From: Dokdonella fugitiva
Lineage (GTDB): Bacteria; Pseudomonadota; Gammaproteobacteria; Xanthomonadales; Rhodanobacteraceae
Reading direction: 5' to 3'
Assembly (NCBI RefSeq): GCF_004342425.1
Contig: NZ_SLWQ01000005.1
Span: 186,001 to 250,000, forward strand
DNA length: 64,000 nt
The notes beneath the pieces were generated by a model. The model worked only from the letters and a program-made list of their open reading frames with translations, was not told where the DNA came from and ran no database searches. The stretch's first letter is position 1; every line of letters starts with the position of its first letter. Both the position numbers and the translations under genes were made by a program. Positions 36,716 through 44,098 of this stretch are shown here, piece after piece.

Positions 36716-38908
36716 TTAAGAATTCGCTGTCGGCGCAAGGCGCCTACGCAGTTCGTAACAAACATGAATGCGCGGGTTGCGCGCGAAGTCGAACGGAATC
36801 GTCGCGGGCGTGATGTCTCGAACGTCGAAGCACTCGGCCAGCGACGCATCGAGGGTGAAACGGCGCAGGTTGTTGGAGAACACGACCAGGCCATCCGGCG
36901 CGAGGCGATCGCCGACGAGGCGCAGCAGTTCGGCGTGATCGCGCTGCACGTCGAAGTCCTCCGCGCGCTTGGAGTTGGAGAACGTCGGCGGATCGACGAA
37001 CACGAGGTCGTAGCGACCATGGTCGTGGCGCAGCCAGGCGAGCACGTCGGCCTGCACGAGGCGGTGGCGCGGACCGGTGCAGTCGTTGAGCGTGAAATTG
37101 CGCGCCGCCCATTCGAGATAGGTCGCCGAGAGGTCGACGCTCGTCGTCGACGCCGCGCCGCCCGCCGCCGCGTGCACGCTCGCGCTCGCCGTGTAGCAGA
37201 ACAGGTTGAGCACGTTCCGTCCGCGCGCGAGTTCGCGCAGGCGCAGGCGCATCGGCCGATGGTCCAGGAACAGGCCGGTGTCGAGATAGTCGAACAGGTT
37301 CACGCGGAACTTCAGGCCGCCCTCCTCCACCACGAGGAACTCGCCGCGCTGGTCGAAGCGGCCGTATTTGGAGCCGCCTTTCGCCCTGTAGCGCGTCTTC
37401 AGCGCGATGCGTTCGCGCGGCACGTCGAACGCGTGCGATGCGGCGTGGACGAGCTCGCGCAGGCGATCGCGCGCGACCTGTTCGGGGATGTCGCGCGGCG
37501 GCGCGTATTCCTGCACGTGCAGCCAGGTCTGCGGGAACGCATCGCTGCGCGCGCGGCCGTCGTCGGCACCGACGGCACGGTAGACGTCGATCGCGGCGGC
37601 GTACTCGGGAATGTCCGCGTCGTACGCGCGCCAGCACGTGACGCCTTCGCGTTCGAGCCGCTTGCGCAGATGGCGCAGGTTCTTGGAAATGCGGTTCGCG
37701 ACTGCCTGCGCGCCTTCGGACAGCGGACGCTCGACGCGTTCGCGCGGGCGTTCTTCGCGCAGCTCGAATGTCAGCAGGCGGCACTCGAGCGCGCCGTTGT
37801 AGAGCACGTAGCGCTTGTCCGCGCGCAGGCCGAGCGCGTGGCCGAGCTCGTCGTCGGCGACGATGACTGCGGCGCGCCAGCCGGCGAATGCCTCGCGCAG
37901 GCGCGCGCCGAAGGCGCGATACAGCGTGCCCAGCGCCGTGCGCTCGCCGAGGCGTTCGCCGTAGGGCGGATTCGAGATGACCAGGCCCGGCTGCTCGATG
38001 CCTTCGGGCCGGCGCAGGTGCTCGGCCGACTGGCGCGCGAGGTGCAGGAAGCCGGCGACGCCGGCGGCCTGCGCGTTGCGCCTGGCTTCCTGCAGCACGC
38101 CCGGGTCATGGTCGTAACCGAAGTACAGCGGCTGCAATGACCGCAGGCCCGCGGTCGCACGCGCCTGCGCTTCGTCGAGCAGCGCCTGCCACGTGGCCGC
38201 ATCATGGCCGTGCCAGCCGAGGAAGCCCCAGTATCCGCGGCGCAGGCCGGGTGCGGCATCCGCGGCCATCAGGGCGCCTTCGATGAGCAGCGTACCTGCG
38301 CCGCACATCGGGTCGACCAGCGCTCCACCCTCGGCGGCGATCGCGGGCCAGCCCGCGCGCAGCAGCATCGCGCAGGCGAGGTTTTCCTTCAGCGGCGCCT
38401 CGCCCGTGCCCTGGCGCCAGCCACGCCGGTGCAGCGGCAGGCCGGCGAGGTCGAGCGCGATGCTCGCGCGCCCCTTGTGCACGCGCACGTTGATGCGGAT
38501 CGAGGGCTCTTCTACGTCGACGTCCGGACGCGTGCCGCTGCGTTCGCGGAATTGGTCGACGATCGCATCCTTGGTGCGCAACGCGATGAACTGCGTATGG
38601 CGCAATGCACCGCTGCTGCCGACCGCATCGATCGCGAACGTGCCGTCCGGTGCGAGGTGCTGCGCCCAGTCGATCGCCTGCGCCCCGGCATGGAGCGCAT
38701 CCGCGTCCGGCGCATCGAACTCGGCGAGCTGCAGCAGCACGCGGCTGGCGAGGCGCGACCACAGGCAGGCGCGATAGGCGAGTTCGAGCGGCCCGGAGAA
38801 ATGCACGCCCGCGAGGGCCTCGCGCGCGTCGTCGGCGCCGAGCGCACGCAGCTCGTCGCGCAGCAGGTATTCGAGGCCCTTCGGGCAGGTCGCGAACAAG
38901 GTCGCCAT
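36716..38908 (-). CDS. rlmL: Bifunctional 23S rRNA m2G2445/m7G2069 methyltransferase
   Basis: A 730-residue fusion of RlmL and RlmK that modifies two guanines near the peptidyl-transferase region. The order is an N-terminal THUMP domain (about 50-160), an RlmL methyltransferase domain (DPMCGAGTLLIEGAL, then VISNPPYGERLG) and an RlmK domain (VLNLFCYTASASVHAA, then LVFVDPPTFSNSKRA). The length and both N/D-P-P-[YF] motifs match E. coli RlmKL (702 residues). The ATG at 38908 shares one base with the stop of the upstream small hydrolase gene (TGATG), so the two are coupled. Confidence 0.95.
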   Translation of the reverse strand: MATLFATCPKGLEYLLRDELRALGADDAREALAGVHFSGPLELAYRACLWSRLASRVLLQLAEFDAPDADALHAGAQAIDWAQHLAPDGTFAIDAVGSSGALRHTQFIALRTKDAIVDQFRERSGTRPDVDVEEPSIRINVRVHKGRASIALDLAGLPLHRRGWRQGTGEAPLKENLACAMLLRAGWPAIAAEGGALVDPMCGAGTLLIEGALMAADAAPGLRRGYWGFLGWHGHDAATWQALLDEAQARATAGLRSLQPLYFGYDHDPGVLQEARRNAQAAGVAGFLHLARQSAEHLRRPEGIEQPGLVISNPPYGERLGERTALGTLYRAFGARLREAFAGWRAAVIVADDELGHALGLRADKRYVLYNGALECRLLTFELREERPRERVERPLSEGAQAVANRISKNLRHLRKRLEREGVTCWRAYDADIPEYAAAIDVYRAVGADDGRARSDAFPQTWLHVQEYAPPRDIPEQVARDRLRELVHAASHAFDVPRERIALKTRYRAKGGSKYGRFDQRGEFLVVEEGGLKFRVNLFDYLDTGLFLDHRPMRLRLRELARGRNVLNLFCYTASASVHAAAGGAASTTSVDLSATYLEWAARNFTLNDCTGPRHRLVQADVLAWLRHDHGRYDLVFVDPPTFSNSKRAEDFDVQRDHAELLRLVGDRLAPDGLVVFSNNLRRFTLDASLAECFDVRDITPATIPFDFARNPRIHVCYELRRRLAPTANS

Positions 38909-39420
38909 CAGTCGAGCCCGGCGAGGAAATCGCGAAAGACGCCGGCGCACCAGTCGACGTGCGCGGCGAGGCGATGCCCGTCGCGCACGAGGTGCAGCGT
39001 CGCGCCGCGCGCGCGCGCGAAACCGATCGCCGCGTCGACCGGGCAGACTTCATCGTTCCAGCCGTGCACGAGCGTGGTCGGCACGTCGGCCGCGTCGAAC
39101 GCACGCGGATAGCCCGGGATCGCGGTCGGCAATGCGAGCAGGAACAGGCCCGCGCTTGCGCGCCGCAGTGAAGCGAACCCCGACGTGAACGCGCCCATGC
39201 TCGAACCGGCGAACACGACGCGGCCCTCGCGGGGTGCATGCCCGAGCGCGCGATCGATGCGTGCATCGATCGCGAGCGGATCGCGGCTCGCATCGAGGTC
39301 GCGGTAGTCGGGACGCACGCTCGCCCAGCCGAGTGCGTCGCAGACGAGCGCAAGCGCGCTGACCTTGGTCGCCTGCGGGCCGCTTTCGAGGCCGTGCGAG
39401 AGGATGACGGTGCCTTTCAT
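38908..39420 (-). CDS. Small alpha/beta-hydrolase
   Basis: A 170-residue minimal alpha/beta-hydrolase: an early VILSHGLESGPQATKV, nucleophile elbow GSSMGA (Ser near 78), ALPTAIPGYP, a VHGWNDEVCPV acid loop and a late RDGHRL with the catalytic His. It resembles RBBP9/YdeN and YqiA-type esterases; the substrate is unknown. Its stop overlaps the rlmKL start by one base. Immediately upstream of the ATG there is no Shine-Dalgarno. A 7-base tandem repeat (ATTCCCC on this strand) ends four bases before the start. Confidence 0.82.
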   Translation of the reverse strand: MKGTVILSHGLESGPQATKVSALALVCDALGWASVRPDYRDLDASRDPLAIDARIDRALGHAPREGRVVFAGSSMGAFTSGFASLRRASAGLFLLALPTAIPGYPRAFDAADVPTTLVHGWNDEVCPVDAAIGFARARGATLHLVRDGHRLAAHVDWCAGVFRDFLAGLD

Positions 39421-39424
39421 TGAA

Positions 39425-39458
39425 GGGGAATGGGGAATGGGGAATGGGGAATGGGGAA
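39425..39458. repeat. Heptamer tandem repeat (GGGGAAT, 4.9 copies) in a 5' untranslated position
   Basis: Four perfect GGGGAAT units (39425-39452) plus GGGGAA. On the minus strand they read CCCCATT repeats ending four bases before the ATG of the small hydrolase, replacing its ribosome-binding site. Copy-number change would shift the upstream reading frame and spacing. Confidence 0.85.
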
Positions 39459-39554
39459 GCATAGCGGGCGTGGCCGGCGCGTGGGTGGTCGGGGAGCCGC
39501 GCCGTGGCGGAAAGCCTGTAACCTGCGCGGCAACTCCCGTTCGACCGGTTTTCC

Positions 39555-40118
39555 ATGCCCCTCTCCATCGATGCCTGGCCCCTGCCCTACGAGGAACGAC
39601 TCGCCTCGCGGCCGTCCTCCGCGATCGACCTCGTCGTCATCCATTGCACCGAGTTGCCGGACATGGCGATGGCCCGCGAGTTCGGCGAGCGCATCCACTA
39701 TGCGGGCACGCAGACCGGCAACAGCGGGCACTACTACGTCGACCGCGACGGCAAGATATTCCGTTTCGTCGCCGATACCCGCGTCGCGAACCACACCTAC
39801 GGCTACAACCCGCGCTCGATCGGCATCGAACTCGTCAACATCGGCCGCTACCCGCACTGGGGCGACAGCCGCTACCAGGCGTTCACGGTGCCGTACACGG
39901 CCGAACAGATCACCGCATTGCGCGCGCTGCTCGCGCAGTTGCGCAACGACCATCCGACCCTGCGCTGGATCGCCGGCCACGAGGACCTCGACCGGCGCCT
40001 CGAGCCGGCAAAGGACGATCCCACCATCATGCTGCGCCGGCGCCAGGACCCCGGCCCGCTGTTTCCGTGGGACGAAGTCATGGCCGACAGCGGACTGGAA
40101 CGGTTGAGCCCCCCGTAG
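39555..40118 (+). CDS. AmpD-like N-acetylmuramoyl-L-alanine amidase (Amidase_2)
   Basis: A 187-residue zinc amidase without a clear signal peptide. Likely zinc ligands are H30 (VVIHCTE), H142 (IAGHEDLD) and D165 (RRRQDPGPLFPW). E92 in RSIGIELVN matches the catalytic Glu of AmpD. Where AmpD has a Lys two residues before the Asp ligand, this protein has Arg163. Without a signal it should act on cytoplasmic anhydro-muropeptides in cell-wall recycling. It is monocistronic, its TAG lies within the following REP repeat, and no Shine-Dalgarno stands out. Confidence 0.88.
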   Translation: MPLSIDAWPLPYEERLASRPSSAIDLVVIHCTELPDMAMAREFGERIHYAGTQTGNSGHYYVDRDGKIFRFVADTRVANHTYGYNPRSIGIELVNIGRYPHWGDSRYQAFTVPYTAEQITALRALLAQLRNDHPTLRWIAGHEDLDRRLEPAKDDPTIMLRRRQDPGPLFPWDEVMADSGLERLSPP

Positions 40119-40208
40119 GGCGGTACGCGCGCAGCGCATGCCGCCGTTTGCACGCGACGGCGGCGCGTGGCGGGCTTGCGGCGGCACGCGCTGCGCGCGT
40201 ACCGCCCT
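40116..40208. repeat. Inverted REP pair (GGGCGGTACGCGC...), overlapping a stop codon
   Basis: The left copy (40116-40145, TAGGGCGGTACGCGCGCAGC and onward) and the right copy (40181-40208) are inverted, near-perfect matches of about 28 bases. They also match 32191-32220. The first three bases of the left copy are the amidase stop codon. The arrangement is like a BIME pair and could form a large stem between the amidase and tesB genes. Confidence 0.75.
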
Positions 40209-40223
40209 GCCCGCGCCCTGACC

Positions 40224-40229
40224 TATACT
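40224..40229 (+). promoter_or_regulatory. -10-like TATACT upstream of tesB
   Basis: TATACT lies 28 bases before the tesB ATG, just past the REP pair. It is the only AT-rich hexamer in the gap. No convincing -35 accompanies it. Confidence 0.35.
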
Positions 40230-40257
40230 TCGCCGCCCCGCCGTCGCTCCGCAACGT

Positions 40258-41127
40258 ATGACGCCCGCCGTCGAAGAACTGCTTTCCCTGCTCCAGCTCG
40301 AGCGCCTCGAGGACAACCTGTTCCGTGGCGAGAGTCGTGACATCGGCACGCGCTACGTGTTCGGCGGCCAGGTGCTCGGGCAGGCGCTGTCCGCCGCGCA
40401 GCAGACCGTCGATGCGAATCGCAGCGCGCATTCGCTGCATGCCTATTTCCTGCGTGCGGGCGACATCGAACATCCGATCGTCTACAACGTCGAACGCACG
40501 CGCGACGGCGGCAGCTTCTCGGTGCGCCGCGTGACCGCGATCCAGCACGGCCAGCCGATCTTCAACTTCTCGGCCTCGTTCCAGGCCGAGGAAGCCGGCG
40601 TCGAACACCAGTTGCCGATGCCGGCGGTGCCCAAGCCGGACGACCTCGAACCGGTCGAGCCGCTGCCCGCGGACGAACTCGCCAAGCTGCCGCCCAAGCT
40701 GCAGCGCTGGTTCGGCCGCTCCGGGCCGTTCGAGTTCCGCCACGTCTACCCGCGCGATGAACTCAACCCGCCCAAGCGCCCGCCATTCCAGCAGGTCTGG
40801 TTCCGCCTGACCGGCCGCGTGCCGGAAGCGAGCCCGCCACTGCACCGAGCGCTGCTCGCGTACGCATCGGACTTCCACCTGATCGGCACGACGATGTTCC
40901 CGCACGGGATTTCCTTCCTGCAGCGCAACGTGCAGGTCGCGAGCCTCGACCACGCGATGTGGTTCCACCGCCCGTTCCGCGCCGACGAATGGCTGCTCTA
41001 TTCGTGCGACAGCCCGACCGCGCAAGGCGCGCGCGGTCTCGCGCGCGGCATGATCTACAGCGAGGATGGACGACTCGTCGCATCGACCGCGCAGGAAGGC
41101 CTCGTGCGCCTGCGCAGCGAGGGTTGA
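40258..41127 (+). CDS. tesB: Acyl-CoA thioesterase II (TesB)
   Basis: A 289-residue double-hotdog thioesterase that hydrolyses medium- and long-chain acyl-CoA. The start MTPAVEELLSLLQLERLEDNLFRG and the segment RYVFGGQVLGQALSAAQQTV are typical. The C-terminal hotdog contains FHRPFRADEWLLYSCDSPTAQGARGLARG with the conserved Asp and Thr/Gln active-site positions. The length equals E. coli TesB (286). It may connect to the PHA synthase or acyl-CoA dehydrogenase metabolism elsewhere in the window, but it is transcribed separately. Confidence 0.95.
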   Translation: MTPAVEELLSLLQLERLEDNLFRGESRDIGTRYVFGGQVLGQALSAAQQTVDANRSAHSLHAYFLRAGDIEHPIVYNVERTRDGGSFSVRRVTAIQHGQPIFNFSASFQAEEAGVEHQLPMPAVPKPDDLEPVEPLPADELAKLPPKLQRWFGRSGPFEFRHVYPRDELNPPKRPPFQQVWFRLTGRVPEASPPLHRALLAYASDFHLIGTTMFPHGISFLQRNVQVASLDHAMWFHRPFRADEWLLYSCDSPTAQGARGLARGMIYSEDGRLVASTAQEGLVRLRSEG

Positions 41128-41176
41128 GCGCCCGCCGTTCACGTCCGCTCCCGAACCCGTCAGAACCCGAACCCGC

Positions 41177-41182
41177 TAGAAT
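41177..41182 (+). promoter_or_regulatory. -10-like TAGAAT six bases before the start codon
   Basis: TAGAAT-N6-ATG places the expected transcription start at the initiating A of the DUF2007-like gene, predicting a leaderless mRNA. The identical arrangement recurs at 41683. Confidence 0.4.
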
Positions 41183-41188
41183 CGGACC

Positions 41189-41575
41189 ATGCGCCAGATC
41201 TACACGTCACCGCGGATGGAGAACGTCGAGCGCGTCGTCGCGCTGATGGCCGAGCACGGCATCAAGACGACGATCGCGAACCGGCGTGCCTACCAGGGCG
41301 CGGACTGGAAGCGCTTCAGCTACACCGCGAAGGCGGACCGCGACAGCTGGCCGCAGGTGTCGGTCGTGCGCTCGGAAGACCAGACCCTCGCGCGCAAGGT
41401 GCTGCGCGACGCGGGGCTCGAGCCCGCGACGCGCTTCGCCGACGAACTCGCCGCGGCCCGCGGCGTCGGCAGCCCGACCCAGCACAACCGCGCCTCGCTG
41501 CGCATCAAGCTCGTCGTGCTCGCGCTGATCGCCGGCGTGTCGGTGCTGATCGCGCTGAGCCTGCTGCACCACTGA
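41189..41575 (+). CDS. DUF2007-like small protein with C-terminal membrane anchor
   Basis: A 128-residue protein. The first 80 residues (MRQIYTSPRMENVERVVALM, then GIKTTIANRRAYQG and a later SVVRSEDQTLARKVLRDAGL) follow the DUF2007 'putative signal transducing protein' pattern. In xanthomonads it has been labelled 'pathogenicity-like'. A single hydrophobic helix (about residues 106-126) anchors the C-terminus. The function is unknown. There is no Shine-Dalgarno; TAGAAT lies six bases before the ATG. Confidence 0.75.
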   Translation: MRQIYTSPRMENVERVVALMAEHGIKTTIANRRAYQGADWKRFSYTAKADRDSWPQVSVVRSEDQTLARKVLRDAGLEPATRFADELAAARGVGSPTQHNRASLRIKLVVLALIAGVSVLIALSLLHH

Positions 41576-41682
41576 GGCTCGCCGGGTCGGGCGGCAGGCG
41601 ATGCGCCCGGCGGTTCCCGCCGCCGGCCGGGCCACCCGGCGGGCGCGCTCGCGCCGCAACAGGCAAGCCGCTCCGAACGGGC

Positions 41683-41688
41683 TAGAAT
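41683..41688 (+). promoter_or_regulatory. -10-like TAGAAT six bases before the bpt start codon
   Basis: TAGAAT followed by six bases and ATG (41695), identical in spacing to the box at 41177. No Shine-Dalgarno separates the two, so a leaderless transcript is likely. Confidence 0.4.
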
Positions 41689-41694
41689 GAGCCC

Positions 41695-42396
41695 ATGCGT
41701 TCGGACGTCGTCCGCCTGTTCCAGACCCTGCCGCACCCGTGCGGCTATTTCGCCTCGCGCACCGCGCAGAACATCGTCATCGACCCGAGCGCGCCGCAGC
41801 TGCCGCAGATCTACGACATTGCGGTGCAGCGCGGCTATCGCCGCGCGGGCGGCCACGTCTACCACCCGCAGTGCAACGGCTGCCGCGCCTGCGTCGCCTG
41901 TCGCGTGCCGGTCGAGCGCTTCCGGCCGGACCGCTCGCAGCGCCGCTGCCTCGCGCGCAACGCGGACCTCGCGGTGCGCGTGATGCCGGCCAACTACACC
42001 GACGAGTATTTCGCGCTGTACCGGCGCTACCTGCGCGCGCGCCATCCCGACGGCGGCATGGACGACGCGCGCCCGGAGGATTTCGCGCGCTTCCTCTACA
42101 CCGCCTGGAGCCCGACCCGCTTCATCGAGCTGCGCGAACGCGAACGGCTCGTCGGCATCGCGGTCACCGACTTCTGCGTAGCCGGCCTCTCCGCGGTCTA
42201 CACCTTCTTCGATCCGGAATGCGAGTCGCGCGGCCTCGGCACGTTTGCGATCCTCACCCAGCTCGACATGGCGCGCGCGCAGGGGCTGCCGCACGTCTAC
42301 CTCGGCTTCTGGATCGAAGGCCATCCGAAGATGCACTACAAGGCGCGCTACCGCCCGCTCGAAGTGCTCCGGGAAGGCATCTGGACCGACCTCTGA
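41695..42396 (+). CDS. bpt: Bacterial aspartate/glutamate leucyl- or arginyl-transferase (Bpt/ATE family)
   Basis: A 233-residue aminoacyl-tRNA-protein transferase. The N-terminal ATE domain has a Cys cluster (PHPCGYF, then QCNGCRACVACR). The C-terminal GNAT-like domain has AVYTFFDPECESRGLGTFAILTQLDMA and YLGFWIEGHPKMHYKARYRP. Bpt adds Leu (or Arg) to N-terminal Asp/Glu of proteins, marking them for ClpAP by the N-degron pathway. The length is normal (about 235-250). Start and spacing suggest a leaderless mRNA. It converges on an 88-residue unknown gene only 8 bases away. Confidence 0.93.
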   Translation: MRSDVVRLFQTLPHPCGYFASRTAQNIVIDPSAPQLPQIYDIAVQRGYRRAGGHVYHPQCNGCRACVACRVPVERFRPDRSQRRCLARNADLAVRVMPANYTDEYFALYRRYLRARHPDGGMDDARPEDFARFLYTAWSPTRFIELRERERLVGIAVTDFCVAGLSAVYTFFDPECESRGLGTFAILTQLDMARAQGLPHVYLGFWIEGHPKMHYKARYRPLEVLREGIWTDL

Positions 42397-42404
42397 ACCC
42401 GCGC

Positions 42405-42671
42405 TCAGACGAAGCCGATCTCGTGCTCGCCGTGCATCGACATGACGAGCCTGACCATCGAGGTCGGCAGCATGATCTCGAGTTCGAGCGATTCGCCGTT
42501 CGGGCCCTTGCCCGCGAGCGTCATCTCGAACAGCGCGCCCGAGGCGTCGATCTCGCTGCAGACGATGTGCGGACCGCCTGGCACGTCGCGCAGGTACGGC
42601 TTGATCGGCTCGCCGAGCGCTTCGATCGCCTGCGGGTAGAGGAATACAGCGTAGTTCTTCGGATCGGTCAT
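42405..42671 (-). CDS. Conserved-looking 88-residue protein of unknown function
   Basis: A compact soluble protein (MTDPKNYAVFLYPQAIEALG at the start, then HIVCSEIDASGALFEMTLAG and VRLVMSMHGEHEIGFV). There is no signal, membrane segment or recognisable motif. The alternating hydrophobic strands and codon usage like its neighbours argue that it is real. Its stop is 8 bases from the convergent bpt stop. The ATG lacks a Shine-Dalgarno: a 7-base tandem repeat ends four bases before it, as for the hydrolase at 38908-39420. I do not recognise the family. Confidence 0.65.
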   Translation of the reverse strand: MTDPKNYAVFLYPQAIEALGEPIKPYLRDVPGGPHIVCSEIDASGALFEMTLAGKGPNGESLELEIMLPTSMVRLVMSMHGEHEIGFV

Positions 42672-42675
42672 GTTC

Positions 42676-42702
42676 GAGGGCTGAGGGCTGAGGGCTGAGG
42701 GC
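42676..42702. repeat. Heptamer tandem repeat (GAGGGCT, 3.9 copies) in a 5' untranslated position
   Basis: Three perfect GAGGGCT units and a GAGGGC remnant. On the minus strand they read AGCCCTC repeats that end four bases before the ATG of the 88-residue protein. A decayed third instance of the same unit lies at 48350-48368. Confidence 0.85.
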
Positions 42703-42739
42703 CGGAGAATCGCCGCGACCAACGCAATGGCATACGTGG

Positions 42740-43921
42740 TCAGGGGTCGATGCGGAGGTGGGAAGCGGCACGCACGGCCTTGGCAACGGCGGCGCCGACG
42801 TCGACGTCGCGCGCGAGCGTGACCGCCATGCGCCGCTGGCCGCGTACCTGTGGCTTGCCGAACAGGCGCAGCATCGTGTCGGGTTCGGCGAGCGCCTCGG
42901 CGACGCCGTGGTAGCGTGGCCGGTCGCCGTCACCGCTGCACAGCACGGCGCAGGATGCCGAGGGGCCGAGTTGGCGGATCGCCGGGATCGGCAGGCCGAG
43001 GATCGCGCGCGCATGCAGCGCGAATTCGGACAGGTCCTGCGAGATGAGCGTCACGAGGCCGGTGTCGTGCGGGCGCGGGCTCACTTCGGAGAAGATCACC
43101 TCGTCGCCCTTGACGAAGAACTCGACGCCGAACACGCCATGGCCACCGAGCGCGCCGGTGATCGCGGCCGCCTGGCGTTGCGCCTCGGCGAGCGCCTTCG
43201 CGCTCATCGCTTGAGGCTGCCACGACTCGCGGTAGTCGCCGTGCTCCTGCCGATGGCCGATCGGCGCGCAGAAACTCGTGCCACCCGCATGGCGCACGGT
43301 GAGCTGGGTGATCTCGTAGTCGAAATCGACGAAGCCTTCGACGATGCAACGCCCCTTGCCGGCGCGACCGCCGGACTGCGCGTAATTCCATGCGGCGTCC
43401 ACCTCGGCCTCGCTGCGCACCGTGCTCTGCCCCTTGCCCGAGCTGCTCATGACCGGCTTGATCACGAACGGCAGGCCGAGCGCCGCGACCGCGGCGCGAT
43501 ACTCCTCGCGCGTGTCGACGAAGCAGTAGCGCGACGTCGGCAGGCCGAGTTCCTCGGCGGCGAGGCGGCGGATGCCCTCGCGGTCCATCGTGAGCCAGGC
43601 CGCGCGCGCGGTCGGGATCACGCGCAGGCCCGCCTGTTCGAGTTCGACCAGGGTCGGCGTGTGGATCGCCTCGATCTCCGGGACGACGAGGTCGGGCCGT
43701 TCGAGTTCGATCACGCGGCGCAACGCCGCGCCATCGAGCATGTCGATCACGTGCGAGCGATGCGCCACCTGCATCGCGGGTGCATTGGCGTAGCGATCGA
43801 CCGCGATCACCTCGACCGCGAAGCGCTGCAGTTCGATCGCGACTTCCTTGCCGAGCTCGCCGGAACCGAGCAGGAGGACGCGGACGGCGGTATCGGTGTG
43901 CGGGGTACCGAAGGGCTTCAT
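42740..43921 (-). CDS. purT: Formate-dependent phosphoribosylglycinamide formyltransferase
   Basis: A 393-residue ATP-grasp enzyme that makes formyl-GAR from GAR, formate and ATP in purine synthesis. The start [20 protein letters not shown] is the GAR-binding loop. The ATP-grasp part has [16 protein letters not shown] and [27 protein letters not shown]. The length equals E. coli PurT (392). The ATG at 43921 begins [17 protein letters not shown]; the in-frame extension to 44077 has no support. Transcribed divergently from the transglutaminase gene, 177 bases apart. Confidence 0.96.
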   Translation of the reverse strand: MKPFGTPHTDTAVRVLLLGSGELGKEVAIELQRFAVEVIAVDRYANAPAMQVAHRSHVIDMLDGAALRRVIELERPDLVVPEIEAIHTPTLVELEQAGLRVIPTARAAWLTMDREGIRRLAAEELGLPTSRYCFVDTREEYRAAVAALGLPFVIKPVMSSSGKGQSTVRSEAEVDAAWNYAQSGGRAGKGRCIVEGFVDFDYEITQLTVRHAGGTSFCAPIGHRQEHGDYRESWQPQAMSAKALAEAQRQAAAITGALGGHGVFGVEFFVKGDEVIFSEVSPRPHDTGLVTLISQDLSEFALHARAILGLPIPAIRQLGPSASCAVLCSGDGDRPRYHGVAEALAEPDTMLRLFGKPQVRGQRRMAVTLARDVDVGAAVAKAVRAASHLRIDP

Positions 43922-44098
43922 GGGAAAGATCGCGGCGGCAGGGGCGCCGATTCTAGGGATCGGGCCGCACAAGTCCATCCCGACGCACGCGACGGGATCG
44001 CGCGCGTGCCCGTCCTGTCCGGCCAGGCGTCGCCGATGCCATTCGAGCCGCGCACGCCGTTCGTGCACACTAGCCACCTGCCACCGCCGGAACCACCG

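Noticed and set aside
42758..44098. Long in-frame N-terminal extension of the transglutaminase
   Set aside because: The extension lies antisense to purT, and a standard signal peptide begins at 44099.
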